This document shows, one piece after another, positions 17,697-26,911 of a DNA stretch of 64,000 nucleotides. Position numbers and translations under genes: made by a program. Within the stretch, counting starts at the first letter, position 1; each line of letters starts with the position of its first letter. The DNA is from Bradyrhizobium lablabi (lineage in GTDB: Bacteria > Pseudomonadota > Alphaproteobacteria > Rhizobiales > Xanthobacteraceae): contig NZ_LLYB01000094.1 of the NCBI RefSeq assembly GCF_001440475.1, forward strand, positions 46,755-110,754, read 5' to 3'. The notes under the pieces were generated by a model. The model was not told where the DNA came from and made no database searches. It saw only the letters and a list, made by a program, of their open reading frames with translations.

Positions 17697-19581
17697 CGGC
17701 TGCCCTCGCATGCTTTCTGGCAAAGAGTACCGACAGCCTTCGCCCGACTTCGATGGCGCCCTCCGCCGTGAGATGACCGGCGTCGAACTGCATGGGGATG
17801 TTGCCCTGCACGAGTTCGTCGCAATGGTCGTCGCGGCATATGGCATCGTAGACGGAAAGATAGGTAGCGCCTCCGGCCATCACCATTCGCTTCATGGCCA
17901 GATCCCGCTCGCGAATGCCGGGTGTCCGCCTCGCGCTCGCCGTGGACGGCAGGTCGTGCAGGATACCGTCCACCAGAAGCCGCGGCAGCGCCGCATCATA
18001 CTCGACGATCGGACCGAGCACCGTGACGTCGATGCCGCTTGATTTCAGGTACCGCAGCGTGGCCGACAGAAACGGCAGGTCCTCGTCCTTCCATGATGCG
18101 GCAAGGAGTACGCCATCGATCTTGGTGTGGACGAGAAAATCGCCAAAGACGAATTCCATCAGACTGCGGCATACGGGAGTGTCATGGCGCGAGCCCGCCG
18201 TGCTGGCCGGGCGGCAAAGGCTGGCGGTCGCCTGCATGATGTTGATGTCGGGCATCGCCAGCGAAAGCCCTGACCAGAGATGCGCGGCGTGGCTGTCACC
18301 GACGAGCAGGTAATTCGGCCGCACCGGATCGGACTTCAGGCAGGTCTCGGTGTCGAGTTGCTGGCGGCTGGTCGACAGAAAGCAGCGCCCGGTGCGGAAG
18401 GCGACCGAGGAATCGTAGGCCAGGAACGAACCGATCTCGACGATGCGCTTGGGAAAACGGAACGGCACGCCGCTCAACAGGATCACCAGTCCGCACAGCC
18501 CGACCGTCGAGGCCATCGTAGCCGAGGTCACTCCGAAAATGGCGGCCCTCGATGTTCCCTTTGCAAGGTTACGGAACGGCGTCTCGATCAGCTTCCACGA
18601 CAGGTAAGCGATGCCGACGGAGAGCGCGATCAGGGACAGCCTGGCCGATGCCGACCTCTCCGTGAAGAAGATGGCATCGGTGCGCTGAAACACCGTCAGC
18701 GGCCAGTGCCACAGATAGAGCGAATAGGATATCAGCCCGACGAATACGATCGGCCGCAGCGACAGCAAGCGGCCCACCGCCGATGCTGCGTGTTCGCTGG
18801 AGGCGATCACCAGCGTCGCGCCGATCGCGGCGACGCCCGTCATCGCCAGCAGCGGCACCGAGGACGATCCGAACGTGATGACGCCCAGCAAGAGCGCCAG
18901 GCCCGACGCGCCGCTGGCGTTGCGCCAGAATACGGATTCCGGCACGGGAAGAAATTCGACCGAGAGCAGCGCGCCCAGCGCCAGCTCCCATGCCCGGAAC
19001 GGGGTGAGATAGAATGCAAAGGCGGGATTTCGCACGCTCATCACCAGAGCGCCGGACAGGGAAACCGCGGCGATGACGGCGAACAGAAGTCCGACGCGCT
19101 TCGGCAGGAAGCGATGAACCAGCAGCATCAACAGCGGCGCGATGAAATAAAACTGCTCCTCGACGCCGAGCGACCATGTATGCAGCAGCGGCTTGGTTTC
19201 CGCGGGCGCGTCGAAATATCCGGCGGTCTGCGCGAAATAGACGTTCGAGACTGACGCTACGGCGCTCGCAAGGCTTCGCGCGTAATCCACCAGCTCGACC
19301 GGCAAGCAATAGATGGCGGCGAGTACACTGGTGACCAGGAACATCACGAACAGCGCCGGCAGAATGCGCAGGATGCGGCGCTTGTAGAAATTGGCGAGCG
19401 AGAACGATCCGTTGCGGATATCAGCGCCAATCATGCCGCAGATCAGATATCCTGAGATGACGAAGAAGATATCGACGCCGACAAAGCCGCCGGAAAAGCC
19501 GGGGACACCGACGTGGTAGAGCAGCACGGGAATGACGGCGATCGCCCGCAGGCCGTCGATGTCGGCGCGGTACCTCGTCAC
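17683..19581 (-). CDS. OafA/YrhL-type acyltransferase with SGNH domain
   Basis: A 632-residue protein starting with GTG. The N-terminal 350 residues form a ten-segment acyltransferase-3 domain with YRADIDGLRAIAV, FFVISGYLI and FYKRRILRILP, the family hallmarks. The C-terminal part is a periplasmic SGNH domain: nucleophile block YLLVGDSHAAHLW and a final DAGHLTAEGA carrying the Asp-x-x-His-like pair. Such two-part proteins O-acetylate surface sugars, carrying acetyl across the membrane and attaching it outside. It leads the leftward run ending in the GH26-like gene. Acceptor polymer inferred from context. Confidence 0.9.
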   Translation of the reverse strand: MTRYRADIDGLRAIAVIPVLLYHVGVPGFSGGFVGVDIFFVISGYLICGMIGADIRNGSFSLANFYKRRILRILPALFVMFLVTSVLAAIYCLPVELVDYARSLASAVASVSNVYFAQTAGYFDAPAETKPLLHTWSLGVEEQFYFIAPLLMLLVHRFLPKRVGLLFAVIAAVSLSGALVMSVRNPAFAFYLTPFRAWELALGALLSVEFLPVPESVFWRNASGASGLALLLGVITFGSSSVPLLAMTGVAAIGATLVIASSEHAASAVGRLLSLRPIVFVGLISYSLYLWHWPLTVFQRTDAIFFTERSASARLSLIALSVGIAYLSWKLIETPFRNLAKGTSRAAIFGVTSATMASTVGLCGLVILLSGVPFRFPKRIVEIGSFLAYDSSVAFRTGRCFLSTSRQQLDTETCLKSDPVRPNYLLVGDSHAAHLWSGLSLAMPDINIMQATASLCRPASTAGSRHDTPVCRSLMEFVFGDFLVHTKIDGVLLAASWKDEDLPFLSATLRYLKSSGIDVTVLGPIVEYDAALPRLLVDGILHDLPSTASARRTPGIRERDLAMKRMVMAGGATYLSVYDAICRDDHCDELVQGNIPMQFDAGHLTAEGAIEVGRRLSVLFARKHARAADVSN

Positions 19582-20150
19582 CTCGGAGCCACCGACCTTG
19601 CAAGGATATCCCGGACGGCGGTGCCGGAAGCCGCGGCGTTAACATGAGCTCTCGCCGTCGCAAAAGGAGACAGGCCGGACAGGGCGGCTGTCCCAAAAAG
19701 AACAGCAGCCTCGCGGCCCACTCTTTGTGAAAAGAGATTCCCTCGAAAAAAACCTAAACAAAAGCTCATCGGCAATCCATTCGCCGACAAGGCCGGCAAT
19801 TTCGGCGATCCGCTTTGCAATATCCAGTCCACCGCGAACGCACGCCCGAGCCGCGCCGCCACCATGGTTACCGCGGAACCGCAGCGGCGCCGGGCGTGTC
19901 GCAAATGCGGACATCGCGGACAGGCCTGATGTGCCGAAAGTTCCCGGTCTTGTCGCCTATCCGCAGCAGACGACGGAAAACCGTCGGATTAACCACGCTG
20001 ACGCACCGCAAGACATGCAGCGCGGGTTCGGCACCGATCTTGCTCCAATGGGCCATCGCGGGAGGTTTGCGCCTGATAACGGCGAGCCTTCGGTGGATTT
20101 GTCGCGATCAATAGTGCCGTGTTGTTAACCTTGGACCCATTGCCGAAGTA
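19582..20150. other. Divergent intergenic region of the polysaccharide cluster
   Basis: These 569 bases separate the two divergent halves of the cluster. No frame here has family-like content, and the open frames are short with poor composition. The central part (around 19735-19770) is the most AT-rich stretch and could hold promoters. Two small perfect dyads are visible: GGACAG-N5-CTGTCC (19677-19693) and CGACGG-N4-CCGTCG (19971-19986). Either could be a regulator site; neither is matched to a known consensus. Confidence 0.5.
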
Positions 20151-21668
20151 ATGCTCAGCCAGACGTTCCATTATTCGGTTGCAAGCGTCGTGTCGGCCGC
20201 CGTCGGCCTGCTGAGCGCGGTCGTATTCACGCGCCTGCTCTCTCCGGACGAATACGGCGTCTATGTCGTCGGACTGAGCACGGCCGGCATCGTCTCGGCG
20301 CTGCTGTTCACCTGGGTTCGCGTCGCCGCGCTGCGTTTTCAGTCGGAGGGCGGCGCCGTCGATGTCAGGAAGACGATTTTTCTCGCCTATCTCATCTCCG
20401 CGCTCGCCACGCCGATCGCACTGCTCGTTGCGACGCTGACGACGTCGGTATCGCTTGAACGGAATATCGCCGCCATCTTCTTTGCCCTTGGGCTCGGCCT
20501 GTTTGAGCTCGGGCAGGAACTCTTGAAGGCGCGGCTGCAGTCGCTTGCGTTCATGACGGCGTCGATCATCCGCGCCTGCCTGGCGTTCGCGCTGTGCCTG
20601 GCCGCGGCACTCTTGGGCGGCGGCGGATTGTGCCAGCTCGCGATGGCGGCCATCACCTATTTCATCACAACGACGCTGTTCGCGAGCACGATCCTTCGAT
20701 CCCCCGTCGCCGGGCCGAAGATTTCAGACCTGCGGACATTTGCATCCTTTGGCATTCCGATCACGCTGTCCGGTATCGTCTTCGCGATCCATGCCGCGCT
20801 CGACCGGATGCTGGTGTTTCATTTCATGGGCGACCATGCGGCCGGCCAGTACGGCGCTTCCGCCGATCTCGTCCGGCAGATGATCCTTATTCCCGCAGTC
20901 AGCATCGCATCGGCCACGATCCCGCTGGCGGTGCGCGCCTACGCCAACGGCGGCGACCGCGAAGCGCGGCCGCATCTGGAATTCAGCCTCGAAATTCTGC
21001 TGGCCGCCGTGCTGCCGGCGGTCGTCGGCGTGGCGCTGACGAGCAGCTATATCGCCGGCGTGATCCTCGGCATCGAGTTCCGGGAGACCGCGGCGCAGAT
21101 CATGCCGATCCTGGCTTTTGCCTGGCTGTTCCAGTCCTTCTCCCAATCCTACATCCACGCGAGCTTTCATCTCGCCAAGACGCCGTTCATGATGACGACG
21201 CAGAGCATCGCGATGCTGATCGCCAACCTCGCCGTCATGCCGGTCCTGCTTGCCCGATTTGGCTTGGTCGGCGCCGCGGCTAGCCTCGTCATCGTCGAAG
21301 CCTTCGGTGCAGCGTTTGGATGGTATCTGACGCGGAAGGCGTTTCCGCTGCCCTTCAACGCGTTCCAGCTCATGCGCATCGTCGCGGCCACGGCGATCAT
21401 GGCGCTGGTGCTGACATTCATCAAACCGCTGCTGCCAATCGGCGTGGTCTCATTTGCCGTACTGGCTGCAACCGGCTGCATCATATACACCCTCGCCGCC
21501 TTCGCGTTCGACATCGCGGGCCTGCGCAAGGCCGTGATCGCCTATGGTGCGCGACGCAATCTCTGGCCGGCTGCAGGCCAATCAAACCAGGAACGACACG
21601 TCCTCCCGGCCGCGTCCGTCACCGCCCCGTCCACGGGACTACCCAGCATGTCGGCAAGAGAACCATGA
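20151..21668 (+). CDS. Wzx-type polysaccharide flippase
   Basis: A 505-residue integral membrane protein of the MOP/PST superfamily with roughly 12 to 14 hydrophobic segments, opening SQTFHYSVASVVSAAVGLL and FTRLLSPDEYGVYVV, the Wzx signature around the first loop. It flips undecaprenyl-linked repeat units to the periplasm. It is the first gene of a rightward operon and its stop overlaps the next start (ATGA at 21665). The last 35 residues are polar and variable. In holdfast loci HfsF has this role. The ribosome site is weak (GAAG). Confidence 0.88.
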   Translation: MLSQTFHYSVASVVSAAVGLLSAVVFTRLLSPDEYGVYVVGLSTAGIVSALLFTWVRVAALRFQSEGGAVDVRKTIFLAYLISALATPIALLVATLTTSVSLERNIAAIFFALGLGLFELGQELLKARLQSLAFMTASIIRACLAFALCLAAALLGGGGLCQLAMAAITYFITTTLFASTILRSPVAGPKISDLRTFASFGIPITLSGIVFAIHAALDRMLVFHFMGDHAAGQYGASADLVRQMILIPAVSIASATIPLAVRAYANGGDREARPHLEFSLEILLAAVLPAVVGVALTSSYIAGVILGIEFRETAAQIMPILAFAWLFQSFSQSYIHASFHLAKTPFMMTTQSIAMLIANLAVMPVLLARFGLVGAAASLVIVEAFGAAFGWYLTRKAFPLPFNAFQLMRIVAATAIMALVLTFIKPLLPIGVVSFAVLAATGCIIYTLAAFAFDIAGLRKAVIAYGARRNLWPAAGQSNQERHVLPAASVTAPSTGLPSMSAREP

Positions 21669-22876
21669 TGCGGCTCGCCAACAAGAACGCAGTCGTTGCC
21701 GCCGACAATCGACACGCGATTTGTCGAACCAACCCGGTGTCGCTGTCGGACTTCACCGACAAGCGCCGCGAGGCGACGCGCCCGCTTGCCTTCCGGGGTG
21801 AGAATTTCGACCGCGACTTCGACAGCAACACGCTGTTCTACGACGCGGTGCAGGTAAGCAAATCACAGATCGCCCTCTTCGCGCCGCCGTTCTTCAACCT
21901 GGCGCGCGACGTCGCGACGACGACCTTCATCAGCGGCGCCGGGACCCGCAAGGCGCGGGCACGGCATCTCGACCGCCACGCCCAATTGTGGCTCGACATC
22001 CCTGAGAATACCGGTCCGGTCCAGGCATTGGGCGACCTTGGAAGCTTCGCGTTCTCGGTGTCGCCAAACTTTTCGGAGATGTTCCGGGATTGCCGCGTCA
22101 TCTTCACGATGTCGAAGGACAATCCGATCGAATGGATCCTCGACTGGGTGAGGTTCAACCGCGACATTCACGACGCGGATGCCGTTCTCATCTATGACAA
22201 CGGCTCCAGCGCCTACGACAGCGCCACCCTGAGCGCGGCGCTCCGGTCAGTTCCGGGCATCCGCTGCTCGGTCGTGATGGAATGGCCGTTCAAGTACGGC
22301 CCGCAGGGCGCCAATAGCTGGGATCACTGGGATTCTGATTTCTGCCAGTTGGGCGCTTGGGAGCACGCCAGATGGCGCTTCCTGCAGCATGCCCGAAGCG
22401 CCATGAACTCTGATATCGACGAGCTCGTGCTGTCGAAGACGGGACAATCGGTGTTCGAAGCCGCCGAACAGTCATGGACCGGCCTTGTCCGCTATCGCGG
22501 GCGATGGATCATCGGCATCGACGACGGCGTCCGCGACGAGGCGCGCGCTCCGCATCGCCATACCGACTTCTCGATCTTCATGCCGCCGAAATACGAACGT
22601 TCAAGGTTCGCGATCCGGCGCGACGCGAATGCATGCCTGCCGAAATGGACGGTGGTTCCCAGCCGATGCCCCACCCATGCGCAATGGCATGTGCACTCAA
22701 TCTTCTCCTGGTGGGCTTCGTACTTCTGCACAGGGAATTTTTCGTTCCGCCACTTCCGCGAGATCGGCAGCAACTGGAAATATCAGCGCACCAACCGCGT
22801 GCCGTTCGATCCGTCGATTCACCGGGCGGACCAGGCATTGATGGACGCTTTCAAGCGCGTCGATTGGGAAAACTGA
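21665..22876 (+). CDS. Putative glycosyltransferase, GT92/DUF23-like
   Basis: A 403-residue protein, start within an ATGA overlap with the flippase gene. I recognise it only weakly. It has no membrane segment. Residues 145-182 run FTMSKDNPIEWILDWVRFN, then VLIYDNGSS, which is the pattern by which GT92 (DUF23) and related GT-A enzymes are recognised, and NSDIDELVL (residues 248-256) would be the metal-binding DxD. The gene is followed one base later by a methyltransferase gene. It is most likely a cytoplasmic sugar transferase of the cluster, but sequence searches are needed to place it. Confidence 0.6.
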   Translation: MMRLANKNAVVAADNRHAICRTNPVSLSDFTDKRREATRPLAFRGENFDRDFDSNTLFYDAVQVSKSQIALFAPPFFNLARDVATTTFISGAGTRKARARHLDRHAQLWLDIPENTGPVQALGDLGSFAFSVSPNFSEMFRDCRVIFTMSKDNPIEWILDWVRFNRDIHDADAVLIYDNGSSAYDSATLSAALRSVPGIRCSVVMEWPFKYGPQGANSWDHWDSDFCQLGAWEHARWRFLQHARSAMNSDIDELVLSKTGQSVFEAAEQSWTGLVRYRGRWIIGIDDGVRDEARAPHRHTDFSIFMPPKYERSRFAIRRDANACLPKWTVVPSRCPTHAQWHVHSIFSWWASYFCTGNFSFRHFREIGSNWKYQRTNRVPFDPSIHRADQALMDAFKRVDWEN

Positions 22877-22877
22877 A

Positions 22878-23714
22878 ATGAACAAGGCAACCTCCACGTC
22901 AGAATGGACGAAGTCGATGAATGAAGCGGTCACGATCCGACACGCGCAGGCGGCAGCCGCCAATCCGGAAGCCGTGCAGCACCCGCAGGCGCTGCTCGAA
23001 CTGGTGCATGGTGAGGCGCGTCAGAGTCTGCTCACCGTTCACGGCATTCTCGAAGCGACGCTGCCCGAAGGCGAACTCTCGATCTACGAGGCCGGCGGCG
23101 GCTCGACCAGCTTCCTGCCGCTCAAGGTGCTGCATCGCGCCCACGTCACCGTGGTCGATATCGACGAGGACCAGATCCGCAACAACGACTATGCGCACAG
23201 GGCGATCCTCGGCGACATCCAGACCTATCGCTTCAAGCCCAACAGCTTTGACCTGGTGATCTGCTACAACGTGATCGAGCACGTGCCCGATGTCGAAGCG
23301 GCGCTACTGAACTTCTGCGAGGCGCTGAAGCCGAGCGGTATGATCCTGATCGGCGCACCGAACCCGCGCTCGCTGTCCGGCGTCGTCACCAAATATTCGC
23401 CGCACTGGTTCCACGTCTGGTTCTACCGCCATGTCCGCGGCGACAAGAAAGCCGGCCTGCCCGGCCACGCGCCCTTCCCGACGCTGTTCCATCCGCTGGT
23501 CACGCTTCCCAATCTGGAGGCGTTCGCCGAACAGCACGGCCTGCAGATGCTCCATCGCAAGCAGTATGAGAGCCCGCGCTATCCGGAGATGCGGCTGCGC
23601 ATGCCCGCCTTCGCGGCCCTGGTCGATGCCGCCGCGCAAGTGATGAACTTCTTCCTGCCCGGCCGCACCGACGTACGCCACGGCGACTACCACGTGATCC
23701 TGCGGAAGCGCTGA
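22878..23714 (+). CDS. SAM-dependent class I methyltransferase
   Basis: A 278-residue methyltransferase starting one base after the previous stop. The SAM-binding motif I is IYEAGGGSTSFLPL, motif II is the acidic end of VTVVDIDEDQI, and FDLVICYNVIEHVPDVEAAL gives motif IV of the Methyltransf_11 type. The C-terminal half is specific to this protein. It would methylate a sugar or its precursor in the cytoplasm, possibly capping the growing chain. Its place between the GT92-like gene and the deacetylase gene supports a polysaccharide role. Confidence 0.82.
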   Translation: MNKATSTSEWTKSMNEAVTIRHAQAAAANPEAVQHPQALLELVHGEARQSLLTVHGILEATLPEGELSIYEAGGGSTSFLPLKVLHRAHVTVVDIDEDQIRNNDYAHRAILGDIQTYRFKPNSFDLVICYNVIEHVPDVEAALLNFCEALKPSGMILIGAPNPRSLSGVVTKYSPHWFHVWFYRHVRGDKKAGLPGHAPFPTLFHPLVTLPNLEAFAEQHGLQMLHRKQYESPRYPEMRLRMPAFAALVDAAAQVMNFFLPGRTDVRHGDYHVILRKR

Positions 23715-23718
23715 GACC

Positions 23719-24471
23719 ATGAACGCGATGTTGTCAGAGGCAAGGGCAAAGGTCGGCCACCGGCTGGCGATGCATCTGCGCGTCGATCTGTTCCGGCTGC
23801 GCAACAGCACGCCGATGGTCAGCTTCACGTTCGATGATTTGCCAAAGAGCGCGGTGACAACAGGCGCGGCGATGCTCGAAGCGCATGGTGCGCGCGGGAC
23901 ATTTTACGTCTCCGGCAGCCTGGTCGGCGCCGATGCGCCGGACTGGGTCGCGGGCAACGCCGACGACGTGGTCTCGCTGCACCGCCGGGGTCACGAGATC
24001 GGCTGCCACACCTTCTCGCATCAGCGCGCCTGCGACCTCGACGAAGCCGGGATGCGGCAGGAGATCGCGCGCAACCGCGCTTACCTTCGCGCGCTCGATC
24101 CTTCGATACGGGTCGACAGCTTCGCCTATCCGTTCGGCTACGGCTCTTACGCCCGCAAGTATCAGCTCAGAAAGGCGTTCCAGACCTGCCGCAGCATCGT
24201 CCAGGGTGTCAATTCCGGCGGCGTCGACCTGCAGTTCCTGCGCGCCATGCCGCTGATCGATCGCGAGATGGATCGCGACGGGATCGAGCGCGCATTCGAC
24301 GAAGCGCAAAGCAATAATGGATGGTTAATTTTCTACGGCCACGACGTCACGGAACGGCCGAGCCCCTATGGCTGCTCGCCTGCCTTGCTCGAGCATGCGC
24401 TTCGGGCGGCATCCCGGCGGAACATTTCGGCCCTGACCATGGCGGAGGCGATGCGATGCGCCAGCGCTTAA
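23719..24471 (+). CDS. NodB-type polysaccharide deacetylase
   Basis: A 250-residue CE4 deacetylase. The catalytic metal motifs are visible: SFTFDDLPKS (the Asp pair) and GHEIGCHTFSHQRA (HxxxH), with RVDSFAYPFGYGS as the third motif. There is no signal peptide, so it acts in the cytoplasm on lipid-linked or nucleotide-linked GlcNAc-type sugars, as proposed for HfsH in holdfast loci. It removes N-acetyl groups, giving free amines that change adhesion. It starts 4 bases after the methyltransferase stop; a 124-base gap precedes the Wzc-like gene. Confidence 0.88.
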   Translation: MNAMLSEARAKVGHRLAMHLRVDLFRLRNSTPMVSFTFDDLPKSAVTTGAAMLEAHGARGTFYVSGSLVGADAPDWVAGNADDVVSLHRRGHEIGCHTFSHQRACDLDEAGMRQEIARNRAYLRALDPSIRVDSFAYPFGYGSYARKYQLRKAFQTCRSIVQGVNSGGVDLQFLRAMPLIDREMDRDGIERAFDEAQSNNGWLIFYGHDVTERPSPYGCSPALLEHALRAASRRNISALTMAEAMRCASA

Positions 24472-24595
24472 ACCCTTTGTTTGCCCTTTCAGTGGATAGT
24501 CCCTTGGTGAGTATGGTTAATTTTCCCTGTTGCGTTTCAGCGCTTTTTTTCCAGCGCACCCGGCGTAGCCCGAAGAGTAACCCCTCAGCCGATGC

Positions 24596-26911
24596 GTGCG
24601 GCAGTTCGAATGGAAGCTGGGGTCGATGCTGATCTATGACCAGCCGATAAAGCCTGACGCCCGGCCCGGCGCGGCAACCGCGCCGGCCGGCTTCAGCGTG
24701 CTCGATCTGGCCCAGCTCCTGTGGCAGCGGAAGGTCGCGATCGCCTCGGCGGCGCTGATCTCGGCCTGCGTCGCCATAACCGTCGGCAAGAGCCTGACGC
24801 CGAAATACACCGCCTCCGCGCAGCTCTACGTCGATCCCCGCGAATTGCAGCTGGTCGATCGCGAATTGACGCCCCGCGCCCAGGACATCTCCGGCCTCGC
24901 CATGGTGGTGGAGAGCCAGGCGCGCGTCATCACCTCGAACAACGTGCTGCTGCAGGTGATCCGCGATACCAACCTGGAAAAGGATGCGGAGTTCGGCGGC
25001 GGCGACGCCAAGGGTCTCGTCGGATCATTGCTCGGCCTGGTCGGGATCGAGCTGCAGCCGACCGCCGAGCAGCAGAGGCAGATCCAGATGGGCGCGCTGG
25101 AAGCGCTCATTCGGCACATCAACGTCAAGAAGACCGACCGCACCTTCATCGTCGATATCGACGTCTGGTCGTATGAGCCGGCCAAAGCGGCGATGCTCGC
25201 CAACGCGATCTCGAAGGCCTATCTTGCCGAATCCAAGCAGTCGCAGGCCGCAGCCGCGCGGCGCGCGACCAGCGATCTCTCCGGCCGGCTGAAGGAGTTG
25301 CAAGAGCGGCTTCGCAACGCCGAGAATGCGCTCGCGGTCTACAAGGCGCAGAACAATTTCGTCGGCACGCAGGACACGCTGATCAGCGACCAGCAGCTTT
25401 CCGCCAGCAATCAGCGGCTCGCCGCCGCGCGTGCGCTGACGCTCGACGCGAAGGCCAAACTCGACCAGATCGAAGCCAGCCGCAAGGCGTCAAGCGACGC
25501 CGGTGCGATCCCCGAGGCGCTGCAGTCGCCCACGATCGCCAATCTGCGCGCGCAGTATGCCGAAGCGCGCAAGCGCCAGGCCGAACTGCAGGCCGAACTC
25601 GGACCGCGACACCCGGCGCTGCGTCAGGCGGAGCAGCAGGTGCAGGATCTTCGCCGCACCATCAACGAAGAAATCGAGCGCTTCGCACAGGCCGCGAGGA
25701 ACGACCTGGTCCGTGCCCGCGACTATGAAGCCTCGCTCAACAAGGCGCTGGAAGCCCAGAAGCGCCAGAGCGTCCAGATGAGCCAGGCCTCGGTTCGGCT
25801 GCGCGAACTCGAACGCGACGTCGAGGCCAGCCGCGACGTCTATCAGTCGTTCCTGAAGCGCTCGCGCGAGACCGAGGAACAGGAGAGCCTCAACACCTCG
25901 AACGCCCGCATCATCGGCGAAGCCACCGTGCCGCAGCGGCGCACCTTCCCGCCGGCCATGAGCCTGCTTGCGATGATCGGGTTTGTCCTTGGCGGGCTCG
26001 CTGCCGCCGGCTGGGTCATCGCCGTCAACCAGTTGATGCCGGGCAGCAGCCCGGTTCAACCCCGGGACAAAGCGCTATCGGACGCGTTGGAAAAGCCGGC
26101 CGCTCCTGAGGCCGCAAGTCAGCCGTCCGCCGCCGAACCCCAGCCGCAGCCCGCGGTCAGCCTGATCGAAAAGCCACCGATCGCGCAGCTGCAGGAAGCC
26201 GATGTGATACGCACGCTCGGCGGTATCCTCGCAACCGGCGACGCCGCCGACGTCACCCGTCTGGGCTGGCCGACGCTGCGCGCGGGCTTTCCGCAGATGC
26301 CCATCCTCAATGCCTTGCGCAAGATGCGCGGAGCGCTGGCCAGGCGCGCCGGAAACACGCCAGTGATGGCCGTGATCGGCGCCAGCCCGGACCAGGACCG
26401 CAGCATCGCCGCACTGAACATCGCGCTCGCCGCCGCGCGCGACGGCGCCAAGGTTCTGCTGATCGATGCCGATTTCAGGGAACGCGCGCTGTCGAACAAG
26501 GTGAGCCACCTGGACAAGACCGAGCCCAGCCGCTTCGGTTGGCTCAACATCGGCGCCAAGCCACCCCGCGCGATCGCGACAGCGAACGGAATTTCGATCC
26601 TGCCGGCCATCAAGGCCACGGACGCCAAAGCGGGTAACGCTATCTGCAAGGCGATTGCGCAGGCTCGTTCCGCCGGCAGCTATGACCTCGTGGTCCTCGA
26701 CGGTCCCGCCATGCCGTGGAGCCCGGCCGACCGCAAACTGCTCGACATTGCCGAGGGCCTGGTCGCGATCCTGCCGGTGCAGCTCGATATCAACGATTGC
26801 ATGGAAGACATCATCGCTGCCCTCGGCGGAACCGAGCGCAAGCTCGTTGGTGTCGTCCTCAGCGAAGTCAACCCGACGGTCAACCAGCAGCGAGACAAGC
26901 AATATGCTTGA
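24596..26911 (+). CDS. Wzz/Wzc-like chain-length protein with degenerate BY-kinase domain
   Basis: A 771-residue protein (an internal start at 24626 would remove 10 residues). The N-terminal Wzz domain has a membrane segment near residues 48-64 (KVAIASAALISACVAIT), a long coiled coil (about 220-440) and a second membrane segment near 460-480. The C-terminal domain is shaped like a BY-kinase: Walker A-prime VLLIDADFRERAL (Asp624, Asp626) and Walker B DLVVLDGPAMPW are kept. The P-loop, however, reads GASPDQDRS at 595-603, without the GxGK[ST] lysine, and there is no Tyr-rich tail. It would control chain length and export with the flippase, but kinase activity is doubtful. Confidence 0.88.
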   Translation: MRQFEWKLGSMLIYDQPIKPDARPGAATAPAGFSVLDLAQLLWQRKVAIASAALISACVAITVGKSLTPKYTASAQLYVDPRELQLVDRELTPRAQDISGLAMVVESQARVITSNNVLLQVIRDTNLEKDAEFGGGDAKGLVGSLLGLVGIELQPTAEQQRQIQMGALEALIRHINVKKTDRTFIVDIDVWSYEPAKAAMLANAISKAYLAESKQSQAAAARRATSDLSGRLKELQERLRNAENALAVYKAQNNFVGTQDTLISDQQLSASNQRLAAARALTLDAKAKLDQIEASRKASSDAGAIPEALQSPTIANLRAQYAEARKRQAELQAELGPRHPALRQAEQQVQDLRRTINEEIERFAQAARNDLVRARDYEASLNKALEAQKRQSVQMSQASVRLRELERDVEASRDVYQSFLKRSRETEEQESLNTSNARIIGEATVPQRRTFPPAMSLLAMIGFVLGGLAAAGWVIAVNQLMPGSSPVQPRDKALSDALEKPAAPEAASQPSAAEPQPQPAVSLIEKPPIAQLQEADVIRTLGGILATGDAADVTRLGWPTLRAGFPQMPILNALRKMRGALARRAGNTPVMAVIGASPDQDRSIAALNIALAAARDGAKVLLIDADFRERALSNKVSHLDKTEPSRFGWLNIGAKPPRAIATANGISILPAIKATDAKAGNAICKAIAQARSAGSYDLVVLDGPAMPWSPADRKLLDIAEGLVAILPVQLDINDCMEDIIAALGGTERKLVGVVLSEVNPTVNQQRDKQYA

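Noticed and set aside
19727..20128. 133-residue frame in the divergent polysaccharide gap
   Set aside because: No ribosome site or family match; the region looks like a promoter area.
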